Source: Christensenella sp. UBA5399
Lineage (GTDB): Bacteria; Bacillota; Clostridia; Christensenellales; Christensenellaceae
NCBI GenBank assembly: GCA_002407725.1
Contig: DHOD01000029.1
Span: 2,940-10,059, forward strand
Reading direction: 5' to 3'
DNA: 7,120 nucleotides
Shown: in pieces, positions 1 to 5,136 of the stretch
How the letters are laid out: the number at the start of each line of letters is the position of its first letter
Position numbering within the stretch: position 1 is the first letter of the stretch
The notes under the pieces: model-generated
What the model was told of the DNA's origin: nothing
Seen by the model: only the letters and a program-made list of their open reading frames with translations
Database searches by the model: none
Program-made: the position numbers and the translations under genes

Positions 1-194
1 CCCGCGCATACCGCAAACCCGTCCACACAGCTAAGTTCCACCGCCAGCGACCCGAGCAGGTTGTCCACCGCGGGCATCAGCGTCACCGAATGCTTTACCT
101 GGGCATCAATATAAATCTCCCCCAACAGCCTGTCGCCGTCCGCCAACGCGACCGACATACTGCCGCCCGTTGTATCTATACCAAGCAGGATCAT
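1..194 (-). CDS. tsaB: TsaB, tRNA t6A biosynthesis protein (N-terminal part, runs off the window)
   Basis: The first 64 residues of the protein are present and the rest lies beyond position 1. TsaB is the inactive ASKHA-fold partner of TsaD in the complex that places threonylcarbamoyl on A37 of tRNAs reading ANN codons, in the cytoplasm. The visible part begins MILLGIDTTGGSMSVAL, matching the family start (a LxIDTS-like strand), and continues with KHSVTLMPAVDNLL, the usual HS..LmP..d.lL segment. It ends just before the expected PGSFTGLR motif. The ATG at 194-192 overlaps the tsaE stop codon by one base (TAATG) and has an AAGGGGAG ribosome binding site inside the end of tsaE, so the two genes are translationally coupled. 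Adjacent tsaE supports the call. rimI or tsaD could follow outside the window, but that is not seen. Confidence 0.93.
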   Translation of the reverse strand, partial: MILLGIDTTGGSMSVALADGDRLLGEIYIDAQVKHSVTLMPAVDNLLGSLAVELSCVDGFAVCA

Positions 195-649
195 TATACG
201 CTCCCCTTTATATGGCGAATCTCTATCCTGCGGCTGTTCTCCTCCATGCGCGCAATCCGGACCTCCATACGGTTTGCCGGCAACGCCTCTGTTGCAAGAC
301 CGGCCCATTCGCACACGCACACGCCGTCCGCTTCCGCAAGCTCATAAAACCCGGTGTCTTCCAGCCCTTCCGCGCCGCCCAGCCGATAAATATCAAAATG
401 GTACAGCGACAGCCTGCCGGAATCATATTCCCTGAGCAGTGTGAATGTCGGGCTCACAATGTGCTCGCGCACACCCAGCCCCTGCGCCAGCCCGCGCACA
501 AAAACGGTCTTCCCCGCGCCAAGGTCGCCATCCAGCGCAATAAAACACCCGGGGCCAAGCGTCTGTCCGATTAGCGCCGCATAATCTGCCGTCTCTTCTT
601 CGCTGTCTGTTATTTTAACGCCTGTATAATCATCCACACACTCACTCAC
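194..649 (-). CDS. tsaE: TsaE, ATPase of the t6A tRNA-modification complex
   Basis: TsaE is a small P-loop ATPase that binds and resets the TsaB-TsaD complex during threonylcarbamoyladenosine synthesis. From a GTG at 649 the protein has 151 residues, the usual family length. A second in-frame GTG at 637 gives 147 residues and leaves a longer leader; I cannot separate them. Visible motifs are Walker A GDLGAGKT (about 41-48), SPTFTL (66-71), HFDIYRL (84-90) and the CVCEWA strand with the Glu-Trp pair (about 111-116), all typical of TsaE. The frame stays open up to 817, but that extension would run past the promoter at 660-688 and into the end of ribU, so it is not coding. Neither GTG has a strong ribosome binding site. 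The gene is co-transcribed with tsaB, overlapping it by one base. Confidence 0.93.
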   Translation of the reverse strand: MSECVDDYTGVKITDSEEETADYAALIGQTLGPGCFIALDGDLGAGKTVFVRGLAQGLGVREHIVSPTFTLLREYDSGRLSLYHFDIYRLGGAEGLEDTGFYELAEADGVCVCEWAGLATEALPANRMEVRIARMEENSRRIEIRHIKGSV

Positions 650-659
650 AACGTATTGG

Positions 660-688
660 ATTATACCAAAAATGCGCAATATATGCAA
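660..688 (-). promoter_or_regulatory. Sigma-A promoter of tsaE-tsaB, almost abutting the start codon
   Basis: On the minus strand there is a TTGCAT -35 box (688-683), a 17-bp spacer and a perfect TATAAT -10 box (665-660). Transcription would begin near 653, only about 4 nt before the GTG at 649 and about 16 nt before the GTG at 637. The tsaE message is therefore predicted to be leaderless or to have a very short leader. Confidence 0.75.
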
Positions 689-736
689 GACTGTGGCTTG
701 TAATTTCCAATCCTTGTGCATCCGCATCAATCCAAA

Positions 737-765
737 AGGGATGCCTGCCCGCGCGTTGCATCCCT
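737..765 (-). terminator. Probable intrinsic terminator of ribU
   Basis: On the minus strand a perfect 8-bp stem AGGGATGC/GCATCCCT (765-758 with 744-737) encloses a 13-nt GC-rich loop and is followed by TTTTGG. It sits about 27 bases downstream of the ribU stop codon and just upstream of the tsaE promoter. The T tract is short, so termination may be incomplete. Confidence 0.6.
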
Positions 766-791
766 CCCTGAAGCTGTCCTGTTTTGTTATT

Positions 792-1388
792 TTACGATTC
801 TTCCGGTTTTTCAGCAACTTTGGCCTGCGTATTTCCCTTCTTTGAATGAATCAGCCTGCTGAGCGGCTTATACAGCAGGAATGTAATCCCCGCGTTGATT
901 CCGGCTTTCATCAGGTTGAACGGCAGCAACACCGGCACAAGCATGCCTACGACTTGTTCCAGGGGTACGTTCATATAGATCGGCGTAATAAGCAGGTTGC
1001 ACACCATCATTGCGCCTGTCCAGACAGCCACCCCCGCAAGCAGGGCAATCCCCGCCTGTTTCCGCGTTTTGTTCCGTTTATAGATGTTCCCCGCCACCAG
1101 GACAAACGACCCGGTCGCGATAATATGCATGAGAACGCCCCACGGCATGGTGGCCACGCTGACGGTGAGCCCCTGTATCACCGAAACAACGATTGTCAAT
1201 ATAAAACCGACAGCCGGCCCAAACGCAAACGTCGTAATAAAAATGGGAATATCCGCCGCGTCATACTCCAAAAACGGGGCCGGCGGAAACGGGAACTTGG
1301 CAAACGTGACCATGACGACCGACAGCGCGGCCATAATGGCGATCGTTGTGATTTCGCGCGTCGTAAACCTCTTTTTCTTCAAACTCAT
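792..1388 (-). CDS. ribU: RibU, riboflavin-specific S-component of an ECF transporter
   Basis: This 198-residue integral membrane protein is the substrate-binding subunit that captures riboflavin and works with a shared energising module (EcfA, EcfA', EcfT) encoded elsewhere. The start is the ATG at 1388, with a GGAGGA site 6 nt upstream; the frame upstream of it overlaps the riboswitch and is not coding. About six hydrophobic segments are visible. The N-terminal helix carries an AxxxA motif (AIMAA, about 17-21), known in this family as the contact with EcfT. The RibU signature is present as FLEYDAADIPIFITTFAFGP (about 39-58), and NLMKAGINAGITFLLYKPLS (about 158-177) near the C-terminus. The tail is short and charged. 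The FMN riboswitch upstream independently points to riboflavin as substrate. Confidence 0.93.
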   Translation of the reverse strand: MSLKKKRFTTREITTIAIMAALSVVMVTFAKFPFPPAPFLEYDAADIPIFITTFAFGPAVGFILTIVVSVIQGLTVSVATMPWGVLMHIIATGSFVLVAGNIYKRNKTRKQAGIALLAGVAVWTGAMMVCNLLITPIYMNVPLEQVVGMLVPVLLPFNLMKAGINAGITFLLYKPLSRLIHSKKGNTQAKVAEKPEES

Positions 1389-1400
1389 AACTTCCTCCGC

Positions 1401-1450
1401 AAATAAAAAATATTTCCAAGCAAAAAGCTTCGGAAATATCAACATATCTC
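1401..1450 (-). terminator. ribU: Expression platform of the FMN riboswitch: antiterminator and intrinsic terminator
   Basis: Two exclusive hairpins can be read on the minus strand. The terminator pairs ATATTTCC (1439-1432) with GGAAATAT (1417-1410), with an inner AAGC/GCTT stem, a TTTTT loop and a bulged G, followed by TTTTTATTT (1409-1401). The antiterminator pairs GAGATAT (1450-1444) with ATATTTC (1439-1433) around a GTTG loop, using the 5' arm of the terminator. Its 5' part abuts the closing stem of the FMN aptamer, so FMN binding should free the terminator arm and stop transcription before ribU. The pairings are seen in the sequence; the switching order is inferred from known FMN riboswitches. 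Confidence 0.85.
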
Positions 1451-1570
1451 TTCTTCCATCCAGACTGTACTGTCGGCCGCGGAATCTCACCACGTCAACC
1501 TTTACGGCTCGCAGGCTTTGGGCTTACGCCCTTACTGCCGGTCGGGAATTTCACCCTGCCCCCGAAGACT
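1447..1570 (-). ncRNA. FMN riboswitch (RFN element)
   Basis: The minus strand carries the conserved RFN blocks in order: a TCTTCGGGG 5' closing arm, GGGTGAAATTCCCGACCGGC, AGCCTGCGAGC, GAGATTCCGCGGCCGACAGT, and AGTCTGGATGGAAGAAGA as the 3' arm. These blocks form the six-helix FMN aptamer. It senses flavin mononucleotide and here controls ribU by transcription attenuation through the terminator that follows, so high FMN should reduce riboflavin uptake. The exact ends are approximate. Confidence 0.96.
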
Positions 1571-1589
1571 TATTCACTTTGATACTATG

Positions 1590-1618
1590 ATTTTACCTCC
1601 GTACATCCCTTTTGTCAA
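1590..1618 (-). promoter_or_regulatory. Sigma-A promoter of the FMN riboswitch-ribU unit
   Basis: On the minus strand there is a consensus TTGACA -35 box (1618-1613), a 17-bp spacer and a TAAAAT -10 box (1595-1590). Transcription would start near 1583, giving about 13 nt before the aptamer begins. Confidence 0.85.
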
Positions 1619-1620
1619 CG

Positions 1621-1633
1621 GCAGTATCACTGC
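1621..1633. promoter_or_regulatory. Candidate operator between divergent promoters
   Basis: GCAGT-ATC-ACTGC is a perfect dyad with 5-bp arms. It lies in the gap between the two opposed -35 boxes (minus strand 1613-1618, plus strand 1641-1646). A palindrome TTCGCGAA (1647-1654) also sits in the plus-strand promoter spacer. Position and symmetry suggest a regulator site, but no known regulator is recognised and short dyads occur by chance. Confidence 0.3.
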
Positions 1634-1640
1634 TTTCCAA

Positions 1641-1669
1641 TTGAAATTCGCGAACCGATGTTATATAAT
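1641..1669 (+). promoter_or_regulatory. Sigma-A promoter of the 460-residue membrane-protein gene
   Basis: There is a TTGAAA -35 box (1641-1646), a 17-bp spacer and a perfect TATAAT -10 box (1664-1669). Transcription would begin near 1676, leaving about 129 nt of leader before the TTG start at 1805. Confidence 0.75.
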
Positions 1670-1700
1670 TACTTTTATATTACAGCATATGAACATCATG

Positions 1701-1715
1701 GCGCACATTGTGCGC
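1701..1715 (+). promoter_or_regulatory. Inverted repeat in the leader of the membrane-protein gene
   Basis: GCGCAC-ATT-GTGCGC is a perfect dyad with 6-bp arms, about 25 nt downstream of the predicted transcription start. It could be a repressor site or a small RNA hairpin. A second dyad, ATGATA (1750-1755) with TATCAT (1763-1768), lies nearer the gene. No known element is recognised. Confidence 0.35.
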
Positions 1716-1804
1716 AGAAAAATGTTTGCTGCACAGCACTTTTTAGCAAATGATACATGCGCTATCATTCGCCGGAAAGTGTAATAATCCGGAGGATACT
1801 GATA

Positions 1805-3187
1805 TTGAAGAAATTTGCCTGCATACTGCTTGTGATCGCAATTGCCCTGACGCCTGTCTGCGTGTTTGCGGCGGAGTATTTTGACCCCCAGAACCTCCTG
1901 TCCATACAGTACGACGACCCCAGCGCCGATAACGGCCTCTACTATTATATATCCGAATCCGACAATAACCTGTTCGGCGATATAGCCGAGCAACTGGAAG
2001 CGGAGCAAAAAGATGTGCGCTTCTTTATATCGCAATATGACAGCGACGGAGCTTTCCTGTACCAGATCATGATCTGGTCAATGCCTTTTTCCACGGTGGA
2101 GGGCATCGATCAAAATTCCCTGACAGACGACATCACGCAGGTACCGGCGGCGCAGGCAACGGCAATCATGGAGGCAGCCCTTGCCGGTAAGATTGATCCG
2201 GATACGGATATCACGCCGGAGTTTTCCACATTCGCCATTCGCCCCGCATTGTTTTACGAAAGCGCGGGGACAGAGAATGCACCCTTCCTGGCCGATGTCT
2301 TTGTCACAATGGGCAACGGCACGTTTATTGTGGCCAATGTCCAATATCCCATCGAAAACGGCGCTGCAGGGCAAACCGCGGCATACGACCAATTGCAGAA
2401 GATGATATTCAGCGACGCGGCCCCGGCCGAGCCCGCCGACCCAACCGCGGCGCCGTCGGAACAACCCGAAGCACAGCCGACAGAGGCGCCAACTGAACAA
2501 CAGCCCATTCCAACTGTCGAGCCAACCCCGCAGCCTACACAAAGCGGCTTTTTTGCAGGCGTGATCGGCAGCATCAATTCCGCCTTCCACAACGACCCCA
2601 ACTTTGTCTGGTATGCGGTAGGGCTGCTTGCCATTCTGGTTGTCGTAATCATTATATTGGTTGTGGCGCGCAAACGCGCAAAAAAATCAAAACCCAAGCA
2701 CAGGAAAGATATTGTATTTGAGCCGGACGAGAACCCCCTGACCGGCGAGACCGGGAAAATCCCGCTGCCGCCCGAGCCAAAGAAGCCCGATCCCGACAGC
2801 GAAATGATTGATGAAGCGCTCCTCGAACAGGCGCACGAGGAACCGGCCCGGGAAGGTATACAGGAAGAAGACGTTCCCGATACACAAAACGAACCTGAAC
2901 CGAACGTTCAAGAAATCTCTGGCGAGGAGGACAAGGAACAAATGGACAAATTTGACAAGGATTTTGCAGAGGATATATCCAAATATACGCGTCAGCCCGG
3001 CATGGAGGTAAACGACATCTCCCGCAATACCATGGGCGGCTATACGGATGATGGCGGCATCAGCGAAGCCATCAACGAACAGGCACGCAAGGATTCGGCG
3101 CCGGAGCAAAGCGGCAGTACACCGCCCGACTGGAAGGCCGGCGGATCGCGCATGGAACGCCGCAGGCAGGGTAAGCGCAAAAAATAA
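1805..3187 (+). CDS. Unrecognised single-pass membrane protein with extracellular domain and acidic cytoplasmic tail
   Basis: I do not recognise the family. A TTG start at 1805 is chosen because GGAGGA (1791-1796) sits 8 nt upstream and because it places a clean signal peptide at the N-terminus; the ATG at 1757 has no ribosome binding site. The protein has 460 residues. A signal peptide MKKFACILLVIAIALTPVCVFA (about 1-22) is followed by an extracellular mixed alpha/beta domain (about 24-203), a Pro/Thr/Ala/Glu-rich stalk (about 204-247), one membrane helix (about 268-288) and a basic stop-transfer run (ARKRAKKSKPKHRK). The cytoplasmic tail of about 160 residues is rich in Glu, Asp and Pro, looks disordered, and ends in RRRQGKRKK. 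DISKYT and DISRNT in the tail look like a small repeat. The layout suggests type I topology and a sensor, anchor or scaffold role, but no catalytic motif is visible. The gene is monocistronic, with a terminator 34 bases after the stop. Confidence 0.85.
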   Translation: MKKFACILLVIAIALTPVCVFAAEYFDPQNLLSIQYDDPSADNGLYYYISESDNNLFGDIAEQLEAEQKDVRFFISQYDSDGAFLYQIMIWSMPFSTVEGIDQNSLTDDITQVPAAQATAIMEAALAGKIDPDTDITPEFSTFAIRPALFYESAGTENAPFLADVFVTMGNGTFIVANVQYPIENGAAGQTAAYDQLQKMIFSDAAPAEPADPTAAPSEQPEAQPTEAPTEQQPIPTVEPTPQPTQSGFFAGVIGSINSAFHNDPNFVWYAVGLLAILVVVIIILVVARKRAKKSKPKHRKDIVFEPDENPLTGETGKIPLPPEPKKPDPDSEMIDEALLEQAHEEPAREGIQEEDVPDTQNEPEPNVQEISGEEDKEQMDKFDKDFAEDISKYTRQPGMEVNDISRNTMGGYTDDGGISEAINEQARKDSAPEQSGSTPPDWKAGGSRMERRRQGKRKK

Positions 3188-3220
3188 ATCGGGACGAATA
3201 AGCAACGTTTTTTATTAAGT

Positions 3221-3257
3221 GGGCAAGGGGGACTCGTAATTTCCCCATTGCCCTTTT
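3221..3257 (+). terminator. Intrinsic terminator of the membrane-protein gene
   Basis: GGGCAA (3221-3226) pairs with TTGCCC (3248-3253). After one mismatch, GGGG (3228-3231) pairs with CCCC (3243-3246), closing an 11-nt loop. TTTTGCATTTT follows. The T tract is on the plus side only, so this serves the plus-strand gene. Confidence 0.85.
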
Positions 3258-3282
3258 GCATTTTGTCCTATCGTTTTGCCAT

Positions 3283-3323
3283 AACAAAAAATACCGCGCA
3301 CCCCCATACAGAGCACGCGGTAT
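3283..3323 (-). terminator. Intrinsic terminator of purC
   Basis: On the minus strand ATACCGCG (3323-3316) pairs with CGCGGTAT (3298-3291). Two wobble pairs and one C-G pair can extend the stem to 11 bp. It is followed by TTTTTGTT (3290-3283). It lies 13 bases past the purC stop. On the plus strand a looser T-rich tract follows, so some bidirectional activity is possible. Confidence 0.88.
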
Positions 3324-3335
3324 ATGGTTTTGTTT

Positions 3336-4022
3336 TTACCGTATTTTATCCAGCATCATTTTCGCACAGTCTATCTGGTTGGGGATGTTGCCGGCTTCAT
3401 CACGCACGCGCCAGATATCAGGTGTGATTTCATCAACCACATAAATCTTCCCGTCCGCGTCGTACCCCAGCTCTATCTTGAAATCGATCAGCGTAAGGCC
3501 CATCCCGGCCAGTTCGTTTTTCAGAACTTCGCCCACCCTAACCAGCACATCCAGCGCCTCGTCGTATTGCCCTTCCACCAGGAGGCCCTTCATGATACAC
3601 AACCTCTCGCTGATCAGCGGATCGCCCTGGTCGTCATCCTTCAGCGTGACCTCCAGATACGGCGGATCGAAGGCAAGGCCTTCCTCTATGGTGAACCTGC
3701 GGCACATGCTGCCCGCAGTATAATAACGCAGCACAAATTCCAGCGGCGGCACGGTAAGCTCGCGCACCTGCATCAGCCCCGCGTCGATATCCGCACCCAG
3801 GTAATGGGTAGGCACACCGTTCTTCTCCATCAATTCAAAAAAATACCGGGAGATTTCAAGGCCCGTCTTCCCTTTTCCTTCCACACTGCCGCCAACCGTG
3901 TTGGATCCCGGGTCAAACACGCCGTTTTCACCGGTGGCGTCATCTTTAAAGAGCAGATAAACCGACCCGTCTTTCTCGTCAGCCAGTACATTCTTTGTTT
4001 TTCCATTGTACAGTGTTTTCAT
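3336..4022 (-). CDS. purC: SAICAR synthetase (PurC), divergent subfamily
   Basis: PurC joins CAIR and aspartate with ATP to give SAICAR, a late step of de novo IMP synthesis in the cytoplasm. The ATG at 4022 gives 228 residues, with AGGGAG upstream; a TTG directly before it is less likely. Visible family motifs are YNGKTK (5-10), FKDDATGENG (25-34), GVPTHYL (69-75), the first signature VPPLEFVLRYYTAGS (91-105), LKDDDQGDP (127-135), the second signature LIDFKIELG (178-186) and DEITPD (197-202). Differences from the classical enzyme are the insert VFDPGSNTVGGSVEG (35-49) in place of the usual short link to the KG motif, ELG for EFG, and a short C-terminus (WRVRDEAGN) lacking the usual DKDxFR segment. 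From memory this resembles a PurC-like variant common in Clostridia that carries the same GKTK and FDPG motifs. No other purine gene is adjacent, and the gene has its own promoter, leader and terminator. Confidence 0.87.
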   Translation of the reverse strand: MKTLYNGKTKNVLADEKDGSVYLLFKDDATGENGVFDPGSNTVGGSVEGKGKTGLEISRYFFELMEKNGVPTHYLGADIDAGLMQVRELTVPPLEFVLRYYTAGSMCRRFTIEEGLAFDPPYLEVTLKDDDQGDPLISERLCIMKGLLVEGQYDEALDVLVRVGEVLKNELAGMGLTLIDFKIELGYDADGKIYVVDEITPDIWRVRDEAGNIPNQIDCAKMMLDKIR

Positions 4023-4062
4023 CAAAAACTCTCCCTCGGTTTAATTTACAGCGCACGTCCGG

Positions 4063-4136
4063 CGCAAAAAAATGTTGATTGCATAGCAGTTTCCGGCCAA
4101 GCTTGCTTGCGCAACCATCTGATCAACTGCAATCAA
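4063..4136 (-). promoter_or_regulatory. Putative attenuator in the purC leader
   Basis: On the minus strand TTGATTGCA (4136-4128) and TGCAATCAA (4083-4075) are a perfect 9-bp inverted repeat, followed after CA by seven T (4072-4066). An alternative register pairs TTGATTGCAGTT (4136-4125) with AACTGC (4091-4086) plus AATCAA (4080-4075), giving 12 bp with a 5-nt bulge. The loop holds the palindrome TTGCGCAA (4114-4107), whose GCGCAA half could pair with TTGCGC (4067-4062) just after the T run and so compete with termination. The predicted transcript starts about 6 nt before the repeat. This looks like an intrinsic terminator upstream of the gene it controls. It does not match the purine, ZTP or PRPP riboswitch motifs I know. 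Confidence 0.55.
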
Positions 4137-4148
4137 ATTCACATCAAT

Positions 4149-4177
4149 AGTTTACCATAGCTTAGAAAAGCTGTCGA
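4149..4177 (-). promoter_or_regulatory. Probable sigma-A promoter of purC
   Basis: On the minus strand there is a TCGACA -35 box (4177-4172), a 17-bp spacer and a TAAACT -10 box (4154-4149). Transcription would start near 4142, giving a leader of about 120 nt before the ATG. Confidence 0.6.
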
Positions 4178-4336
4178 TCATTCTAACCAAAAAAACATCA
4201 AAAACATCCGATGTGGCACCGCTGCACGGTTTCCTGTTTCGTTGCCTTGATACGATGATCCGGGGGCTATGCAGATCGATCAAAATATTGTATATTATAC
4301 GCATTACTATGGACGCTTTTTTGGGGGGATATCCCT

Positions 4337-4396
4337 ATGCGCGTTTCCTACAAAAAGAGGTATTGGTTTTGTTTAAAAAAGTTTTTTGCGTCGTGA
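4337..4396 (+). CDS. Possible 19-residue leader peptide overlapping the peptidase gene
   Basis: The ATG at 4337 has a run of six G (GGGGGG, 4323-4328) 8 nt upstream and encodes MRVSYKKRYWFCLKKFFAS before a TGA at 4394-4396. It overlaps the first 28 bases of the peptidase gene in another frame. It may be a coupling or leader peptide, or chance. The peptide is basic and aromatic and resembles nothing I know. Confidence 0.25.
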   Translation: MRVSYKKRYWFCLKKFFAS

Positions 4397-5136
4397 CCTC
4401 CATCGTTTTTTGCATATGCGTGTTTGCATCCTGCAGTCCTGCGGGCAATTATTCCGATGAGATGAAAATAAATGATGGGCGCGACATCTCCCCCAACAAC
4501 GGCGCAGACAGCGTGGAGCGGCAGGGCGACCACAAGGACAGCCCGTATTTCAGCCAGCTGGATTTTTATAATATGGAATCCAGCGATACGCTGACCATCC
4601 TCCCCCAGTTCAAGACAATACAACAGTCCAGCGAGCTGACCTGCGGCCCTGCCTGTATATTGATGGTGCTCGATTACTTTGGCAGGGCGGACGGATATGA
4701 CGAGCAAGGCCTGACCGAGCTGCACCCGGACGGGCTCGCGATGGAATCCACCTCACTGAACGAAGCCATTGCCATATTTGACCGGGTAGGCGGCTTCGAC
4801 CTCACCACTACGCTGGATTACGGCGAGGATATCTACACCGATTTCCGGCTTTCCACAATCAGGCAGTTTCTGGCGGACGGCGTACCCGTTATGGTCTGCT
4901 GGAACGACTGGGGCGGCCACTGGCAGGTGGTGATCGGCTACGACACAATGGGCACGGAAACGGAGCAGGACGATGTGCTGATTGTCGCCGACCCGTATGA
5001 CACGACCGACCACAACCAGGATGGGTATGGGGTATACCCCGCGCAACGGTTCTACTACAATTTCACCACATACAATTTTTTTGATGAAGAGGACGGCGGC
5101 AACGATATGCTATTTATTGCGGCAACACCCGCATAA
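4369..5136 (+). CDS. Secreted C39-like cysteine peptidase, predicted lipoprotein
   Basis: This 255-residue protein has the papain-like fold signature of the peptidase C39-like (C39_2) group. A TTG start at 4369 is preferred because AAGAGG (4355-4360) lies 8 nt upstream and the signal sequence then has normal length; longer starts back to 4213 lack a ribosome binding site. The signal peptide ends at VFAS-C22, a lipobox with Phe at -3, so the protein is probably anchored to the outer face of the membrane. A polar linker (about 25-75) precedes the catalytic domain. The likely catalytic residues are Gln85 or Gln86 (oxyanion hole), Cys92 in ELTCGPAC, His184 in GGHWQVVIGYD and Asp208 in VADPYD. DHNQDG (214-219) resembles a DxNxDG calcium-binding loop. 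No ATP-binding domain or bacteriocin leader is nearby, so a role in bacteriocin export is unlikely. The substrate is unknown. Its stop codon lies 13 bases from that of the converging amidohydrolase gene. Confidence 0.87.
   Translation: MFKKVFCVVTSIVFCICVFASCSPAGNYSDEMKINDGRDISPNNGADSVERQGDHKDSPYFSQLDFYNMESSDTLTILPQFKTIQQSSELTCGPACILMVLDYFGRADGYDEQGLTELHPDGLAMESTSLNEAIAIFDRVGGFDLTTTLDYGEDIYTDFRLSTIRQFLADGVPVMVCWNDWGGHWQVVIGYDTMGTETEQDDVLIVADPYDTTDHNQDGYGVYPAQRFYYNFTTYNFFDEEDGGNDMLFIAATPA

Larger units (their letters stand above)
1389..1804. other. Non-coding region between divergent ribU and the membrane-protein gene
   Basis: These 416 bases contain no gene. They hold the ribU leader with the FMN riboswitch and its platform, the ribU promoter (minus), a 13-bp dyad at 1621-1633, the plus-strand promoter at 1641-1669, and a plus-strand leader of about 130 nt with several small inverted repeats (1701-1715, 1750-1768). 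Confidence 0.85.
4023..4368. other. Non-coding region between divergent purC and the C39-like peptidase gene
   Basis: About 345 bases without a convincing full-length gene. The left part is the purC leader and promoter on the minus strand (4023-4177). A 9-bp tandem repeat, AAAAACATC twice, lies at 4191-4208. The right part must hold the promoter of the plus-strand gene. TATTAT (4293-4298) is a possible -10 box, but no good -35 box stands at the right distance. A possible 19-codon reading frame with its own ribosome binding site begins at 4337. Confidence 0.7.

Noticed and set aside
650..817. N-terminal extension of tsaE up to 817
   Set aside because: It would cover the promoter at 660-688 and a terminator hairpin, overlap the end of ribU, and exceed the usual TsaE length by about 55 residues.
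846..1406. Plus-strand open frame opposite ribU
   Set aside because: Arg/His-rich translation typical of an antisense frame. The minus-strand RibU motifs, ribosome binding site and riboswitch are decisive.
1389..1493. N-terminal extension of ribU to 1493
   Set aside because: It would translate through the FMN riboswitch platform; the ATG at 1388 has the only good ribosome binding site.
2078..2590. Minus-strand open frames opposite the membrane-protein gene, including 2254-2697 and 2687-3205
   Set aside because: Low-complexity, Cys/Arg- or Ala/Gly-rich shadows of the real coding strand, without ribosome binding sites or recognisable motifs.
3324..4160. Long plus-strand open frame (about 278 codons) opposite purC
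   Set aside because: It is the antisense shadow of purC, crosses the purC terminator and leader, has no ribosome binding site, and its translation looks like no protein family.
4191..4208. Tandem AAAAACATC repeat as a CRISPR-like or iteron element
   Set aside because: Only two 9-bp copies with no spacers or further copies; A-rich sequence of this kind easily repeats by chance.
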